From: Bacteroidetes bacterium UBA1941
GTDB lineage: Bacteria; Bacteroidota; Bacteroidia; Chitinophagales; LD1
Length of the DNA stretch: 64,000 nt
NCBI GenBank assembly: GCA_002336805.1
Contig: DDEZ01000003.1
Span: forward strand, 181,845-245,844
Direction of reading: 5' to 3'
Both the position numbers and the translations under genes were made by a program. Under the pieces are notes generated by a model. It was given only the letters and a program-made list of their open reading frames with translations. It was not told where the DNA came from and made no database searches. Of the stretch, positions 1 through 9,283 are shown piece by piece. Position 1 is the first letter of the stretch; each line of letters begins with the position of its first letter.

Positions 1-95
1 ATCCTTTGTAGTACAAACCGCTACAATTCTTTCACCGTTGTCACTAAAGACAATGAGGCCTGCGCTCCGTTCCTTTGCATCCACAATCGGGAACA

Positions 96-2057
96 ATGCA
101 ACAGGACAAAGAGATCGGTATCGTAAAAGTAGCTACAGTAGAAGACTCTGCCGTAGTCTCAGACCGGCTGCGCAGCCTGCTCTCAGAGCTGGATGGCGTC
201 CACTATATAGGCAATGCAGCCAGCATAGATGAGGCCATGGAGCTGATACGTGCGCATGAGCCGGATATAGTGATACAGGATATACACCTCCGCTCAGACC
301 AGCAGCGGCTGAATGGCATGAGCCTGATACCCGTGATCAAGGCCGGCTGGCCGGATACCCTCGTGATCATGTTTACTAATTTTTCTGACCATCAGTACCG
401 GCAGCGCTGCATGGAGCTGGGTGCTGACTATTTTTTTGATAAATCTGAAGAACCCGAACAAATGATGAATGTGATAAGACAAGCCCATCTGCAGCCCGCT
501 GTGGCCACTACGGGCACCCGGCGCAGGGCGGAAGCCTCTGCAGACCATAAGTATCAGAGTGTGGTGTCCCAGCAGGCTGCCATGCTGAATGCCGTGCCCG
601 GTAGTGCAGCACTGCTGGATAGCCGTGGCGTGATCGTAGCGGCAAACGATGCGTGGGCAGGGTTTGCTGCGCAGTATCACCTGGCAGTGGGAGATTTTGC
701 CGTGGGGCAGGACTATCTGGCCCGCATAGCGGTGGAGTTTGGCCAGGCCGGTAGCGAGGTCATAGCCGGTGTCAGGCAGGTACTGGCAGGCTTGAGCAAC
801 GGCTATACCACAGAGTATGACTGTATCCTGTCAGACGGGCATAGGCGCTTCATGCTCAGTGTCACACCTGCATCTGTGATGGGCGAGCCTGGTGCTATGG
901 TGCTGCGCACAGACATCACCGAGCAGCAGGGCCACCTGCGGGCACGGCTCACATCAGAGTCAAACCTGCTCGCTATCATAGAGAGTACGGAGGATATTAT
1001 CTTTTCGCTGGATCGTGACCTGCGCTATATCACCTTCAATACTACCATGGCCCGTATCGTACGCAGCGCGTATGGGCATGAGATAGCCACTGGTAGCCGT
1101 GTGGTCAGCGTGCTGGAGGACATAGATCCGGCCGAGGCCAAAACCTGGGAGGGCTATTATGCCAGGGCATTTGCCGGGCAAGTGGTCCGTTTTGTAAAAG
1201 AATATCCTGCCGAAGGCGGCAAGGTCTATTATAAGTTTATCATCAACCCCATCTGGCAGCAGGGCGCTGTAGCAGGGGTATCATGCTTTGGCAGAGATGT
1301 GACACAATACTATGAGATGCAAAAGCAGATAAAGGAACTCAATGAGTCTCTGGAGCAGAAAGTGATGGATCGCACAGAGGAGCTGCAGGCCTTCTCATAT
1401 ATGGTCTCGCATGACCTGAAGTCTCCGCTGCGCATCATAGGCGGCTATGCAGCCCTGCTAGCCCAGAGCTACGGCGGGCAGCTCAATGAAGAAGCGCTGA
1501 GTATGCTGGGTATCATCAGCTCTCATACGGTGAAGATGAATAATCTCATAGACGGGCTGCTGCGCTTCTCGCGGTATGGACGCCAGGAGATGCACACTGC
1601 CAGTACAGATATGGATAGTATCGTGCGCTCAGTGATACAGGATGTGGTCATGACCCGTGATACGCCTCCCGTGAAAGTAAAAGTAGGCAATGTGAAAAGC
1701 GCCGTATGTGACCCTGACCTGATCCGCCAGGTATGGTTTAATCTGATAAGCAACGCTGTGAAATACACGTCTCATAAATCTATAGCAGAGATAGCCGTAG
1801 GTATGGTCACTGTAGGAGAGGAGGAGGCATACTACATACGGGACAATGGGGCAGGCTTTGATATGAAGTATGCGAGCAGGCTTTTTGAGGTATTTCAGCG
1901 GCTGCACAGTGCCGACCAGTTTGAGGGATCTGGTATCGGCCTCGCTACAGTGCACAAGATCATACAGAGGCACGGTGGCCGTATCTGGGCGGAGGCTGAG
2001 CCGGATCGCGGAGCCACGTTCTACTTTACGCTGGGTGCGGCCACTACTACATGCTGA
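96..2057 (+). CDS. Response regulator-PAS-histidine kinase hybrid
   Basis: Predicted cytoplasmic phosphorelay protein of 653 residues. An N-terminal receiver domain (about 8-130) has acidic residues E16/D17, phospho-acceptor D62 in QDIHL and a late Lys in FFDKSEEP. Two PAS-like regions follow (about 170-285 and 290-420), then a short coiled coil. The HisKA box has H439 in SHDLKSPLR, and the HATPase has NLISNAVKYT, DNGAGFD and GIGLATVHK. No membrane segment is seen, so it senses an internal signal or takes phosphate from a partner. I chose the ATG at 96, because the TTG at 75 lies inside a TTCCTTTG sequence resembling a Bacteroidota -7 box. The output target is unknown; the pigment genes follow only 40 bases later. 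Confidence 0.85.
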   Translation: MQQDKEIGIVKVATVEDSAVVSDRLRSLLSELDGVHYIGNAASIDEAMELIRAHEPDIVIQDIHLRSDQQRLNGMSLIPVIKAGWPDTLVIMFTNFSDHQYRQRCMELGADYFFDKSEEPEQMMNVIRQAHLQPAVATTGTRRRAEASADHKYQSVVSQQAAMLNAVPGSAALLDSRGVIVAANDAWAGFAAQYHLAVGDFAVGQDYLARIAVEFGQAGSEVIAGVRQVLAGLSNGYTTEYDCILSDGHRRFMLSVTPASVMGEPGAMVLRTDITEQQGHLRARLTSESNLLAIIESTEDIIFSLDRDLRYITFNTTMARIVRSAYGHEIATGSRVVSVLEDIDPAEAKTWEGYYARAFAGQVVRFVKEYPAEGGKVYYKFIINPIWQQGAVAGVSCFGRDVTQYYEMQKQIKELNESLEQKVMDRTEELQAFSYMVSHDLKSPLRIIGGYAALLAQSYGGQLNEEALSMLGIISSHTVKMNNLIDGLLRFSRYGRQEMHTASTDMDSIVRSVIQDVVMTRDTPPVKVKVGNVKSAVCDPDLIRQVWFNLISNAVKYTSHKSIAEIAVGMVTVGEEEAYYIRDNGAGFDMKYASRLFEVFQRLHSADQFEGSGIGLATVHKIIQRHGGRIWAEAEPDRGATFYFTLGAATTTC

Positions 2058-2097
2058 TGCTGGCCGCTGCCTGCTGATTTTTCAGTAAACTTGCCCT

Positions 2098-3021
2098 ATG
2101 GACAAGAAGAAAGTACTCGTGGTCTACTACTCCCAGACGGGCCAGATGCGCGATATAGCGGATAGCTTTTGCAAACCCTTCGTAGCAGATGACAATTATA
2201 CCGTGGACTATGAGCAGCTCAGGCTGGTCACTGAGTTCCCCTTTCCCTGGACTGCCTTTACTTTCTTCAATGCCTTTCCCGAGACCTTCAAGGAGCAGGC
2301 GCTGCCCTTACAGCCTTTTTCTGAAAAGATCAATGGCGACTACGACCTGATCGTGCTGGCCTACCAGCCGTGGTTCCTTACGCCGAGTCCGGCTATCTCT
2401 TCCTTTCTCCAGACGCCTGCGGCGAAAAAGCTTTTGACCAATAAGAATGTCGTGACACTGATAGGCTGCCGCAATATGTGGCTGGGCGCACAGGAGAAGG
2501 TCAAAAAGCGCCTCGCCGCCTTTGGCGCAAAAGTGATAGGCAACGTAGCCCTGGTGGACAAAAGCCCTAACGTGGTGAGCGTGATCACCATCCTCCGCTG
2601 GCTGCTCTGGGGTCAAAAAGAAAAGACCAGCCTGCTACCCGCTGCCGGTGTCTCGGAGCCGGATATAAAGCAATGTGAGATATATGGCAGGCTGACCAAG
2701 AGTGCAATAGAGCTTAGTGAAACTGATTCGTTACAAGATGGGCTGAACGCTCAGGGTGCTGTAGAGATCGTGCCCGAGCTGGTGCTGATGGAGCGCAGGG
2801 GCCAGCGCAGTTTCTCCATCTGGTCTGGCTTTGTAGGAGCGAAACCAATTGGTTCCTTAGGTCGCAACCTGCGCGTGAGGCTTTTTATGACCCTGCTGCC
2901 TACTGCTATCTTTATCCTCTCGCCCATCCTCATGATCGTATCTGCGCTACAGCTGCGGCTCAAAAAGGATGAGCTGATGGCCGATGTCCGCTACTTTATG
3001 AGCAATGGGCTGCGGAGGTAA
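2098..3021 (+). CDS. darA: Dialkylresorcinol condensing enzyme DarA-like
   Basis: A 307-residue protein with a flavodoxin-like N-terminus (VVYYSQTGQMRDIADSF, residues 9-25, phosphate-loop type), a middle region with AYQPWFLTPSP and GCRNMWLGAQE, and a hydrophobic C-terminal segment (about 262-288) that probably anchors it to the membrane. DarA with the ketosynthase DarB condenses fatty acyl precursors to the dialkylresorcinol half of flexirubin pigments in Bacteroidota. The assignment comes from family recall plus the DarB-like gene directly downstream. A near-consensus -7 box (TAAACTTG, 2086-2093) ends just before the ATG, so the transcript may be almost leaderless. Confidence 0.75.
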   Translation: MDKKKVLVVYYSQTGQMRDIADSFCKPFVADDNYTVDYEQLRLVTEFPFPWTAFTFFNAFPETFKEQALPLQPFSEKINGDYDLIVLAYQPWFLTPSPAISSFLQTPAAKKLLTNKNVVTLIGCRNMWLGAQEKVKKRLAAFGAKVIGNVALVDKSPNVVSVITILRWLLWGQKEKTSLLPAAGVSEPDIKQCEIYGRLTKSAIELSETDSLQDGLNAQGAVEIVPELVLMERRGQRSFSIWSGFVGAKPIGSLGRNLRVRLFMTLLPTAIFILSPILMIVSALQLRLKKDELMADVRYFMSNGLRR

Positions 3022-3030
3022 GTAGTAAAT

Positions 3031-3100
3031 TAACCGCCAAGAACGCGGAGAACGCGGAGTTATCTAAGATCTCTTTGCGATCTTGGCGTCCTTTGCGGTT
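3031..3100. repeat. Dispersed palindromic repeat (ACCGC family)
   Basis: Imperfect inverted repeat of about 70 bases: TTAACCGCCAAGAACGCGG on the left and CTTTGCGGTT on the right. Related copies occur at 19002-19072 and 41939-41988. All three are intergenic, and the 19002 copy contains the bioA stop codon. It resembles REP-type elements common in Bacteroidota. The rest of the 3022-3274 gap holds a TTCCTTTG promoter-like box near 3244-3251. Confidence 0.6.
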
Positions 3101-3274
3101 CTATATTTCTCTTATTAAAGCGAACCTTTCTTTCCCCATCCCTGTTATCAGTAGTCCCCGGTATGGCACAAAATGGTAAGAAGGACAGATATTTGTCCCC
3201 AATTGTTTGATGGCCTTATTTTGGAGATATAGCAACGTTTTATTCCTTTGCACCCTTAACCACCACACCCCGTC

Positions 3275-4414
3275 TTGAGCAGAAATGTATATATAACGCG
3301 CCTTTCGTCCTATTTGCCTAATGAGCCGGTGGCAAACGACCAGATGGAAAGCCGCCTCGGCCTCATCAATGGCAAGCCCTCCAAGGCCCGCGCCGTGGTG
3401 CTCCGCAGCAATGGCATCAAGACCCGGCACTACGCCCTGGATCAATCAGGCAAGTCTACCCATACGAATGCACAGCTGGTCAAAGAGGCTATACAGAAAC
3501 TCTATGATGAGCGCTTCAAAGCCGACGATATACAGATACTGGCCTGCGGTACTACCTCTCCGGATCAGCTCCTGCCGTCTCACGCCTCTATGGTGCTGGG
3601 CGAGCTGGGCATAGGCCCGATAGAGGTGCTGAGCACTACCGGCTCCTGCTGCACGGGTGTGCAGGCCATGAGCTACTGCTACCTCGCCATCTTGGCAGGT
3701 GTATATGATAATGCTGTCTGCACCGGCAGCGAGAAGATGAGCGCCTGGATGCTGGCAGACAAGTTTCAGGATGAGGCGGACAGGCTGAAAGAGCTGGAGG
3801 CCAATCCTTTTATCGCTTTTGAGAAGGAATTTCTCCGCTGGATGCTGAGCGATGGTGCCGGTGCCTGTGTGCTAGAGTCTCAGCCCAATCCCGATAGTAT
3901 ATCACTCAAGATAGAATGGATAGAGCAGCGCAGCTATGCCAATGAACTGCCCGTGTGTATGTATGCAGGCGCGACTAAAGACGAGGCAGGAAAACTGACC
4001 GGATGGAATGAAATGCCACCACACGACTGGGCTGATAAATCTGTGCTCTCGCTCAAGCAGGATACCCGTTTCCTAGGAGAGAATATCGTGAAGTATGGCG
4101 GCAAGTTTCTGCTGGATATAGTGAAGCGCCGTAGTTTTGATGTGAATGAGGTGAACTACTTCCTGCCGCATCTTTCATCAGAGTTCTTTGGTCCTAAGAT
4201 AGCCGAGGAGCTACAGGCTATCGGTATCGGTATCGCTGCGGATAAGTGGTTTTACAACCTGACCCGTGTGGGCAATATCGGCTCTGCATCGGCCTTTGTG
4301 ATGCTCGATGAGCTATTTCACTCTGGTAAGCTGAAGAAAGGTGAGAAGGTCCTCATGATGATCCCTGAGAGTGCGCGCTTCAGCTATGCGTATGTGCTGC
4401 TCACTGTAGTCTAG
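3275..4414 (+). CDS. darB: Beta-ketoacyl-ACP synthase III-like DarB
   Basis: A 379-residue thiolase-fold condensing enzyme. The nucleophile region TTGSCCTGVQ gives C126 (first Cys at 125). FLPHL (H299) and TRVGNIGSAS correspond to the His and Asn regions of KAS III. The loop CTGSEKMSAWML is typical of secondary-metabolite KAS III rather than housekeeping FabH; a separate fabH lies at 12808. Predicted role: joining two beta-keto acyl chains with DarA to make the dialkylresorcinol core. The start is a TTG at 3275; no ATG or GTG fits, and homologues begin close to the NVYIT motif. Confidence 0.75.
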   Translation: MSRNVYITRLSSYLPNEPVANDQMESRLGLINGKPSKARAVVLRSNGIKTRHYALDQSGKSTHTNAQLVKEAIQKLYDERFKADDIQILACGTTSPDQLLPSHASMVLGELGIGPIEVLSTTGSCCTGVQAMSYCYLAILAGVYDNAVCTGSEKMSAWMLADKFQDEADRLKELEANPFIAFEKEFLRWMLSDGAGACVLESQPNPDSISLKIEWIEQRSYANELPVCMYAGATKDEAGKLTGWNEMPPHDWADKSVLSLKQDTRFLGENIVKYGGKFLLDIVKRRSFDVNEVNYFLPHLSSEFFGPKIAEELQAIGIGIAADKWFYNLTRVGNIGSASAFVMLDELFHSGKLKKGEKVLMMIPESARFSYAYVLLTVV

Positions 4415-4443
4415 CTTTTCCCAAACCAATAGCTCCTCACGAT

Positions 4444-4884
4444 ATGCTGGTCAGCAAAGAAGAAGTGCAACAATATATCCCGCAGCGTCCTCCTATCGTG
4501 ATGGTAGATGGCCTGTTGGAGCATGAGGGTGATGTGAGTGTATCTGCACTGACCATCGCACCGGATAATATTTTTGTGAGTGATGGCCACTTTCAAATGC
4601 CAGGTATGGTAGAAAATATCGCCCAGACCGCCGCACTCAGAATGGGCTACGGCTACCGCATGGAGGCGACACAAGCCGGCGCAGCTCCCGCCAAGCCACC
4701 CGTAGGCTTCATAGGCGAGGTCAAGAATCTGAAGATACATATGCTGCCACCGGCGGGCGCTACCATCCGCACACGCATAGAGGTGCTCCATACCATTTTC
4801 ACGGCCTCCGTGATACGCGGTGAGGTGCTGTATGACGGCCAGGTAGCCGCGGAGTGCGAGATGAAGATATTCGCGCAGCCTTAG
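4444..4884 (+). CDS. Hotdog-fold 3-hydroxyacyl-ACP dehydratase-like protein
   Basis: A 146-residue hotdog protein. It keeps the FabZ-type catalytic signature in shortened form: GHFQMPGMVENIAQ (H49, E57), about six residues tighter than the usual GHFPGxPxMPGVLxxEAxAQ. Such stand-alone dehydratases work in fatty acid, aryl polyene and flexirubin assembly, removing water from 3-hydroxyacyl-ACP. Its place 29 bases after darB suggests a pigment or lipid role. The short active-site loop means activity should not be assumed; it could be a hotdog paralogue with another substrate. Confidence 0.65.
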   Translation: MLVSKEEVQQYIPQRPPIVMVDGLLEHEGDVSVSALTIAPDNIFVSDGHFQMPGMVENIAQTAALRMGYGYRMEATQAGAAPAKPPVGFIGEVKNLKIHMLPPAGATIRTRIEVLHTIFTASVIRGEVLYDGQVAAECEMKIFAQP

Positions 4885-4977
4885 AACAAATCATTTATCC
4901 AGCCTGTTTGCATCCGGTCAATGAGCCGCAGTAGGCGCTGCAACAGAGTAGCACATTTTTCGCTAAGTTTACGCACA

Positions 4978-5385
4978 GTGAAAGAAGAAGAAGTACCACA
5001 GGACGATGCGAATATGCTGCAGGGCAAGTTCAGGAAACTGTACTACGCTACCGATGGCAGTGCACACTACAAGGGTGTAGGCAGCGTGGGCTGGGAGCCT
5101 GAGAATGTAGTGCTGGAGCAGGCCTGGGAGGATATACGTGAGCGTGTAGCAGAGGCCAAAGAAAAGGTACTGGCCGGAGAGGCTAGCCCGGTGCTCTACC
5201 ACATGGAGCGCACCCTCATGACTCCTGACATACTCGCAGGTCACATAGGGTGGCCGGCATTTGTGGTCAGGCTGCATCTGCGCCCGTTCTTCTTTGGCCG
5301 GCTAGGCCGCAAGACTTTGGAGAAGTACGCGTACGCATTCCAGATATCACTTGAAGAATTGACAGACATTACAAAAATAAAATAG
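4978..5385 (+). CDS. Conserved unknown protein of pigment locus
   Basis: About 135 residues from a GTG at 4978. An ATG at 4921 would add a basic, low-complexity extension and leave almost no gap, and TAAGTTTA lies just before the GTG. The protein is soluble with a helical, charged middle (QAWEDIRERVAEAKEKVLAGE) and an aromatic stretch near HIGWPAFVVRLHLRPFFF. I recognise no catalytic motif. Its position between a dehydratase and a BtrH-like acyltransferase suggests an accessory role in the DarAB pathway. A short hairpin (CCTCCC ATC GGGAGG, 5398-5412) follows it. Confidence 0.6.
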   Translation: MKEEEVPQDDANMLQGKFRKLYYATDGSAHYKGVGSVGWEPENVVLEQAWEDIRERVAEAKEKVLAGEASPVLYHMERTLMTPDILAGHIGWPAFVVRLHLRPFFFGRLGRKTLEKYAYAFQISLEELTDITKIK

Positions 5386-5428
5386 GCTTGTATTCCACCT
5401 CCCATCGGGAGGCCGGGAGGCATGTAGT

Positions 5429-6439
5429 ATGCAGATAGATTTCCCACATAGACAGAGCGCCCACTGTGAGAATGGTGTCGTGTCAAACCTTATGCGCTTT
5501 CATGGATACCACTATAGCGAGCCGATGGTGTTTGGTATCGGGTCGGGTATCTTCTTTTCCTACATCCCCTTTATCCGGATGGGTGGCATACCAGTCACAT
5601 CGTACCGTACACTGCCGGGCGCTATCTTCAAGCGCTTCGCAAAGCGGATAGGCATGAAGGTAGAGAGCAAGAGCTACAGCAGCGAGCAGAAGGCCATGGC
5701 CGATCTCGATGTGATGCTGGAGAAAGGTGTACCTGTGGGCATGCTCACCTCCGTCTACTACCTCACCTACCTGCCGGATGCATACCGCTTCCACTTTAAT
5801 GCGCACAACATAGTAGTCTATGGCAAAGAGGGCAACAACTACCTCGTCAGTGATCCGGTGATGGAAACCACTACTACCATTTCTGCCGAGGACCTCATAC
5901 GTGCCCGTTTTGCCAAAGGTGTGGCGGAGCCTAAAGGCCGTATGTACTACCCTACGCAATTTCCAACGGAGATAGACCAGAAGGATGCTATCTGGCGTGG
6001 TATCAAGCGTGCCGGATTTGACATGACTGAGATACCGATATTCATACTTGGTACCAAAGGGATGAAATATTTGGCCAGTCGCCTGCAGAAGTGGCCTGAG
6101 AGACTCGGCGACCGCAAGGCTATCCAGTACCTCGGCAATGTGGTGCGGATGCAGGAGGAGATAGGCACCGGTGGAGCAGGCTTCCGCTTCCTCTACGCTG
6201 CCTTTCTCGATGAGGCCAGCAGCATAGTAGGCAATAAGGAACTCTATGACCTATCCAAAGAGCTGACCGCCTCAGGTGATCGCCTACGCGACTTTGCCTA
6301 CTACGCAGGCCGTGTTTGCAAGAGCCGCAAGACAGATGTACTTTCCTTTGCCGAGCTGGCAGATATCCTGCGCGAATGTGCGGAGAGGGAAGACAAGATA
6401 TTTCGCCGCCTTCATCAGTTAGCCAAAGACAATATCTGA
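5429..6439 (+). CDS. BtrH-like acyltransferase (BtrH N-terminal domain)
   Basis: A 336-residue protein starting with the BtrH-type motif HRQSAHCENGVVSNLMRFHG. C13 is the likely acyl-accepting Cys, and a second conserved region includes FNAHNIVVYGKEGNNYLVSDPV. BtrH in butirosin synthesis moves an acyl group from an acyl carrier protein to a hydroxyl or amine. By analogy this enzyme may transfer an ACP-bound acyl chain, for example an aryl polyene acid, onto the dialkylresorcinol; that step is inference. It overlaps the ABC ATPase gene in a TGATG arrangement, showing translational coupling. Confidence 0.7.
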   Translation: MQIDFPHRQSAHCENGVVSNLMRFHGYHYSEPMVFGIGSGIFFSYIPFIRMGGIPVTSYRTLPGAIFKRFAKRIGMKVESKSYSSEQKAMADLDVMLEKGVPVGMLTSVYYLTYLPDAYRFHFNAHNIVVYGKEGNNYLVSDPVMETTTTISAEDLIRARFAKGVAEPKGRMYYPTQFPTEIDQKDAIWRGIKRAGFDMTEIPIFILGTKGMKYLASRLQKWPERLGDRKAIQYLGNVVRMQEEIGTGGAGFRFLYAAFLDEASSIVGNKELYDLSKELTASGDRLRDFAYYAGRVCKSRKTDVLSFAELADILRECAEREDKIFRRLHQLAKDNI

Positions 6440-7173
6440 TGCCAGCTATCCTCATAGATAAAGTGACCAAGCAATATGCAGGCAGTACCAAACCTGCCGT
6501 GCGGGACCTCTCGCTGACCATAGCGCGCGGAGAGGTCTACGGCCTGCTGGGCCACAATGGCGCAGGTAAGTCCACTACAGTCATGATGATCTGCGGCTTG
6601 CTCCGTGAAGATAGTGGCAGCATCAAGGTATTTGGCGATGATCCGGCTCATCATGGCCCGGCGGTGCGCCGCAGGGTGGGCGTGGCTACTCAGGATATCG
6701 CTCTTTTCCCCTCTCTCACGGGCCTGGAGAATCTGCAATACCTCTGCCGCATGTACGGCCTCACACCTGATCATAATAAGCTGATGGCGCTGCTGGAGCG
6801 CTTCGGCCTGGCAGCAGATGCAGGCAAGCGTGCAGACTCCTACTCAGGTGGCATGAAGCGCCGCCTCAATCTCATAGCCTCTGTACTGCATGATCCCGAG
6901 CTCCTGATACTCGATGAGCCTACTGCGGGTGTAGACGTGCAAAGCCGTGCCATGATCATAGCCTACCTCCGCGAGATGAATGCAAAGGGCATGACCATCA
7001 TCTACTCCTCGCACATACTGGAGGAGGTAGAGAAACTCTGCCAGCGCGTAGGCTTTCTGAGTGAGGGCGTGCTGATAGAGCAGGGCGCTACAGCCGACCT
7101 GCTGCAGAAGTACCGTACAGATTCACTGGAGAATGTTTACCTCACCGTATCCGGCAGATCTATAGACGTATGA
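6439..7173 (+). CDS. ABC transporter ATP-binding protein
   Basis: A 244-residue ABC-2 type ATPase with Walker A GHNGAGKST (38-46), signature YSGGMKRRL, Walker B LLILDEPTAGVD and switch His in YSSHILEEVE. It starts at the ATG overlapping the btrH-like stop; an in-frame extension to 6316 is only a shadow of the upstream gene. It pairs with the permease that follows with a four-base overlap. Likely substrate: the lipid-like pigment or its precursor, moved toward the outer membrane. Substrate is inferred from context only. Confidence 0.85.
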   Translation: MPAILIDKVTKQYAGSTKPAVRDLSLTIARGEVYGLLGHNGAGKSTTVMMICGLLREDSGSIKVFGDDPAHHGPAVRRRVGVATQDIALFPSLTGLENLQYLCRMYGLTPDHNKLMALLERFGLAADAGKRADSYSGGMKRRLNLIASVLHDPELLILDEPTAGVDVQSRAMIIAYLREMNAKGMTIIYSSHILEEVEKLCQRVGFLSEGVLIEQGATADLLQKYRTDSLENVYLTVSGRSIDV

Positions 7174-8453
7174 AGGTACTCGCTACGATATGGAAGGAAT
7201 TTCTGACGCTCAGGCGTGACCCGGGCGGCATGGCGCTGATCTTTCTGATGCCTGTGCTGCTGGTCACTGTCATGTCTCTGGTAGAGGATGTGCCATTCCG
7301 CGACTACAGGCATTTCAGTTTTGATATCGTATGTGTGAATGATGACCATGACACGCTCGGCGACTACATAGAGCAGACGCTGGCGTCATCGGGCAGCTTC
7401 CATCTGGTGAAAGAATATCAGGGTAAACCACTGACAAAGGCAACAGGGATGGATCTGGTGAGCAGCGGCCACTATCGCGCATTCCTGTACATACCTGCCC
7501 ACGCTACCCAGCGGCTGAATGGCAAGACAGCCATAGTGGTCCAGTCGCTCATGTCCGGCTTTGGCATCATGGACCGTCCGGAGCGCGATACCACAGATGC
7601 TGTAGAGATCAAGGTGGTCTTTGACCCCGTGATACAGGTCAACGTAAAACAATCACTGCTCTATGCGATAGAGAAGATCGTAGCCGGTGCAGAGAATAAA
7701 GTCTTAATGGCAAAGTTCTCCGAGCAGGTCAAGAAAATGACGGGTAGCAATGATACCATGCCACGACCTGATCTGTCTAAGATGATAGCCGTGACCAGCG
7801 AGAAGTCTTATGAAGGTTTTGACGAGCTGGCCATGAACTCCGTGCAGCACAATGTACCAGCCTGGGCCATGTTTGCCATGTTCTTTATTGTCTTTCCCCT
7901 GGCGGGAAATTTCATCAAGGAGCGTGAGGATGGCAGCCTGCTACGCATGAGGTTGATAGCAGGTTCCCGCTTCCACTTCATAGCCGGCAAATACGTCTTC
8001 CATTTCTTTGTCTGTCAGGTACAGTTTGCGCTGATGCTGGCTGTGGGTTTATTTCTGCTGCCGCTACTCGGTCTGCCGAGGCTGGTTATCGGGAATGAGG
8101 TCCTGCACATAGCCCTCGCGGCTACCTGTATATCCCTGGCAGCTACAGCATATGGTATGGCTGTGGCAGGAGCCTTCCGTACGCATCAGCAGGCGTTGAC
8201 ATTTGGAGCTATATCGGTCGTACTGCTCGCGGCTATCGGTGGCGTGTGGGTACCTGTATATGTCTTGCCGCATTCGCTACAGGTAGCCAGCTCTATCTCT
8301 CCGCTCAGCTGGGGGCTGGAACTGTGTAACGATGTGTTTCTGCGCCATACAGGCTTCCGGCAGATGCTGCCGCAGATAGGCCGGCTGCTGGTCTTTGCTG
8401 CGGGCTGCCTGGGCCTCGCCTATTTCCTGCACAACCGTCAAAACACACGCTGA
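7170..8453 (+). CDS. ABC-2 type transporter permease
   Basis: A 427-residue permease with one N-terminal membrane segment (ALIFLMPVLLVTVMSLVE), a large extracytoplasmic region of about 200 residues, then five C-terminal segments starting near WAMFAMFFIVFPLAGNFI. This is the DrrB/NodJ-like exporter layout. The conserved KEREDGSLLRMRL loop just after the second segment matches the family. It overlaps the ATPase upstream and prmC downstream, so all three genes are translated together. Confidence 0.8.
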   Translation: MKVLATIWKEFLTLRRDPGGMALIFLMPVLLVTVMSLVEDVPFRDYRHFSFDIVCVNDDHDTLGDYIEQTLASSGSFHLVKEYQGKPLTKATGMDLVSSGHYRAFLYIPAHATQRLNGKTAIVVQSLMSGFGIMDRPERDTTDAVEIKVVFDPVIQVNVKQSLLYAIEKIVAGAENKVLMAKFSEQVKKMTGSNDTMPRPDLSKMIAVTSEKSYEGFDELAMNSVQHNVPAWAMFAMFFIVFPLAGNFIKEREDGSLLRMRLIAGSRFHFIAGKYVFHFFVCQVQFALMLAVGLFLLPLLGLPRLVIGNEVLHIALAATCISLAATAYGMAVAGAFRTHQQALTFGAISVVLLAAIGGVWVPVYVLPHSLQVASSISPLSWGLELCNDVFLRHTGFRQMLPQIGRLLVFAAGCLGLAYFLHNRQNTR

Positions 8454-9283
8454 TGCCTACGCTGGCAGATATGCAGGCTCGCTATCAGCAGGCGCTGGAG
8501 TCATTCTACGGGCAACGTGAGGCGCGCACCATCACGCAGTGGGTGCTGGAGGATGTCTTGCATCTGCAGGGTGTAAAACTGGTCATGGACCGCTTTCTCA
8601 TTCTGACCTCGCATCAGCAGGAGGTACTGGAGGATCATCTGAAGAGACTGTTGACGCATGAGCCGGTGCAGTATGTACTCGGCTACGCAGAGTTTCATGG
8701 ATTGAAGTTTAAGGTCGATCCATCCGTATTGATACCACGACCGGAGACAGAGGACCTGGTGGACTGGGTGCTGTCTGAGATACATCCTAATGCATCCATG
8801 ATAGACATCGGTACCGGTAGTGGCTGCATACCTATTTCTATCAAAAAGGAGAGAGGCGATCTACAGGTAGCTGCTGTAGACATCAGCACGGAAGCGCTCG
8901 CTATAGCGCAAGAAAATGCAAGGCTAAACGATGTGGAGGTACTGTTTAACCAGCTGGATATCCTGTCAGGCATGCCTGCCGGCAAATACGATGTGATAGT
9001 CAGCAATCCGCCATATATCGGATACGAGGAGAAAAATGTAATGTCGGATAATGTCCTGAAGTTTGAGCCGCACATCGCACTCTTTGCAGATGATCCCCTG
9101 ATATTCTACAAACGTATCGCTGCTATCGCGCCACAGCTGCTGAGCGATGGAGGGAGCATCTATATGGAGATAAGCGAATATCGCGCAGCAGATACTGTAG
9201 CGATATTTGAGAAGGCCGGATTTCAAGCAGATATAAAGAAAGACCTGACAGGACGAGAGCGCATGGTCAAGGCCTCACATTGA
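8453..9283 (+). CDS. prmC: Release factor glutamine methyltransferase
   Basis: A 276-residue SAM-dependent methyltransferase of the PrmC/HemK family. It has an N-terminal helical substrate domain, the SAM loop DIGTGSGCIPI, and catalytic NPPY at residues 185-188 followed by IGYEEK. It methylates the Gln of the GGQ motif in peptide chain release factors. It starts at the ATG overlapping the permease stop. A housekeeping gene at the tail of a pigment-transport operon is probably positional only. Its stop codon abuts the convergent WG-repeat gene with no spacer. Confidence 0.9.
   Translation: MPTLADMQARYQQALESFYGQREARTITQWVLEDVLHLQGVKLVMDRFLILTSHQQEVLEDHLKRLLTHEPVQYVLGYAEFHGLKFKVDPSVLIPRPETEDLVDWVLSEIHPNASMIDIGTGSGCIPISIKKERGDLQVAAVDISTEALAIAQENARLNDVEVLFNQLDILSGMPAGKYDVIVSNPPYIGYEEKNVMSDNVLKFEPHIALFADDPLIFYKRIAAIAPQLLSDGGSIYMEISEYRAADTVAIFEKAGFQADIKKDLTGRERMVKASH

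Noticed and set aside
2098..9283. Complete flexirubin cluster
   Set aside because: Aryl polyene ketosynthases, acyl carrier proteins and tyrosine ammonia-lyase are absent, so only a partial set is supported.
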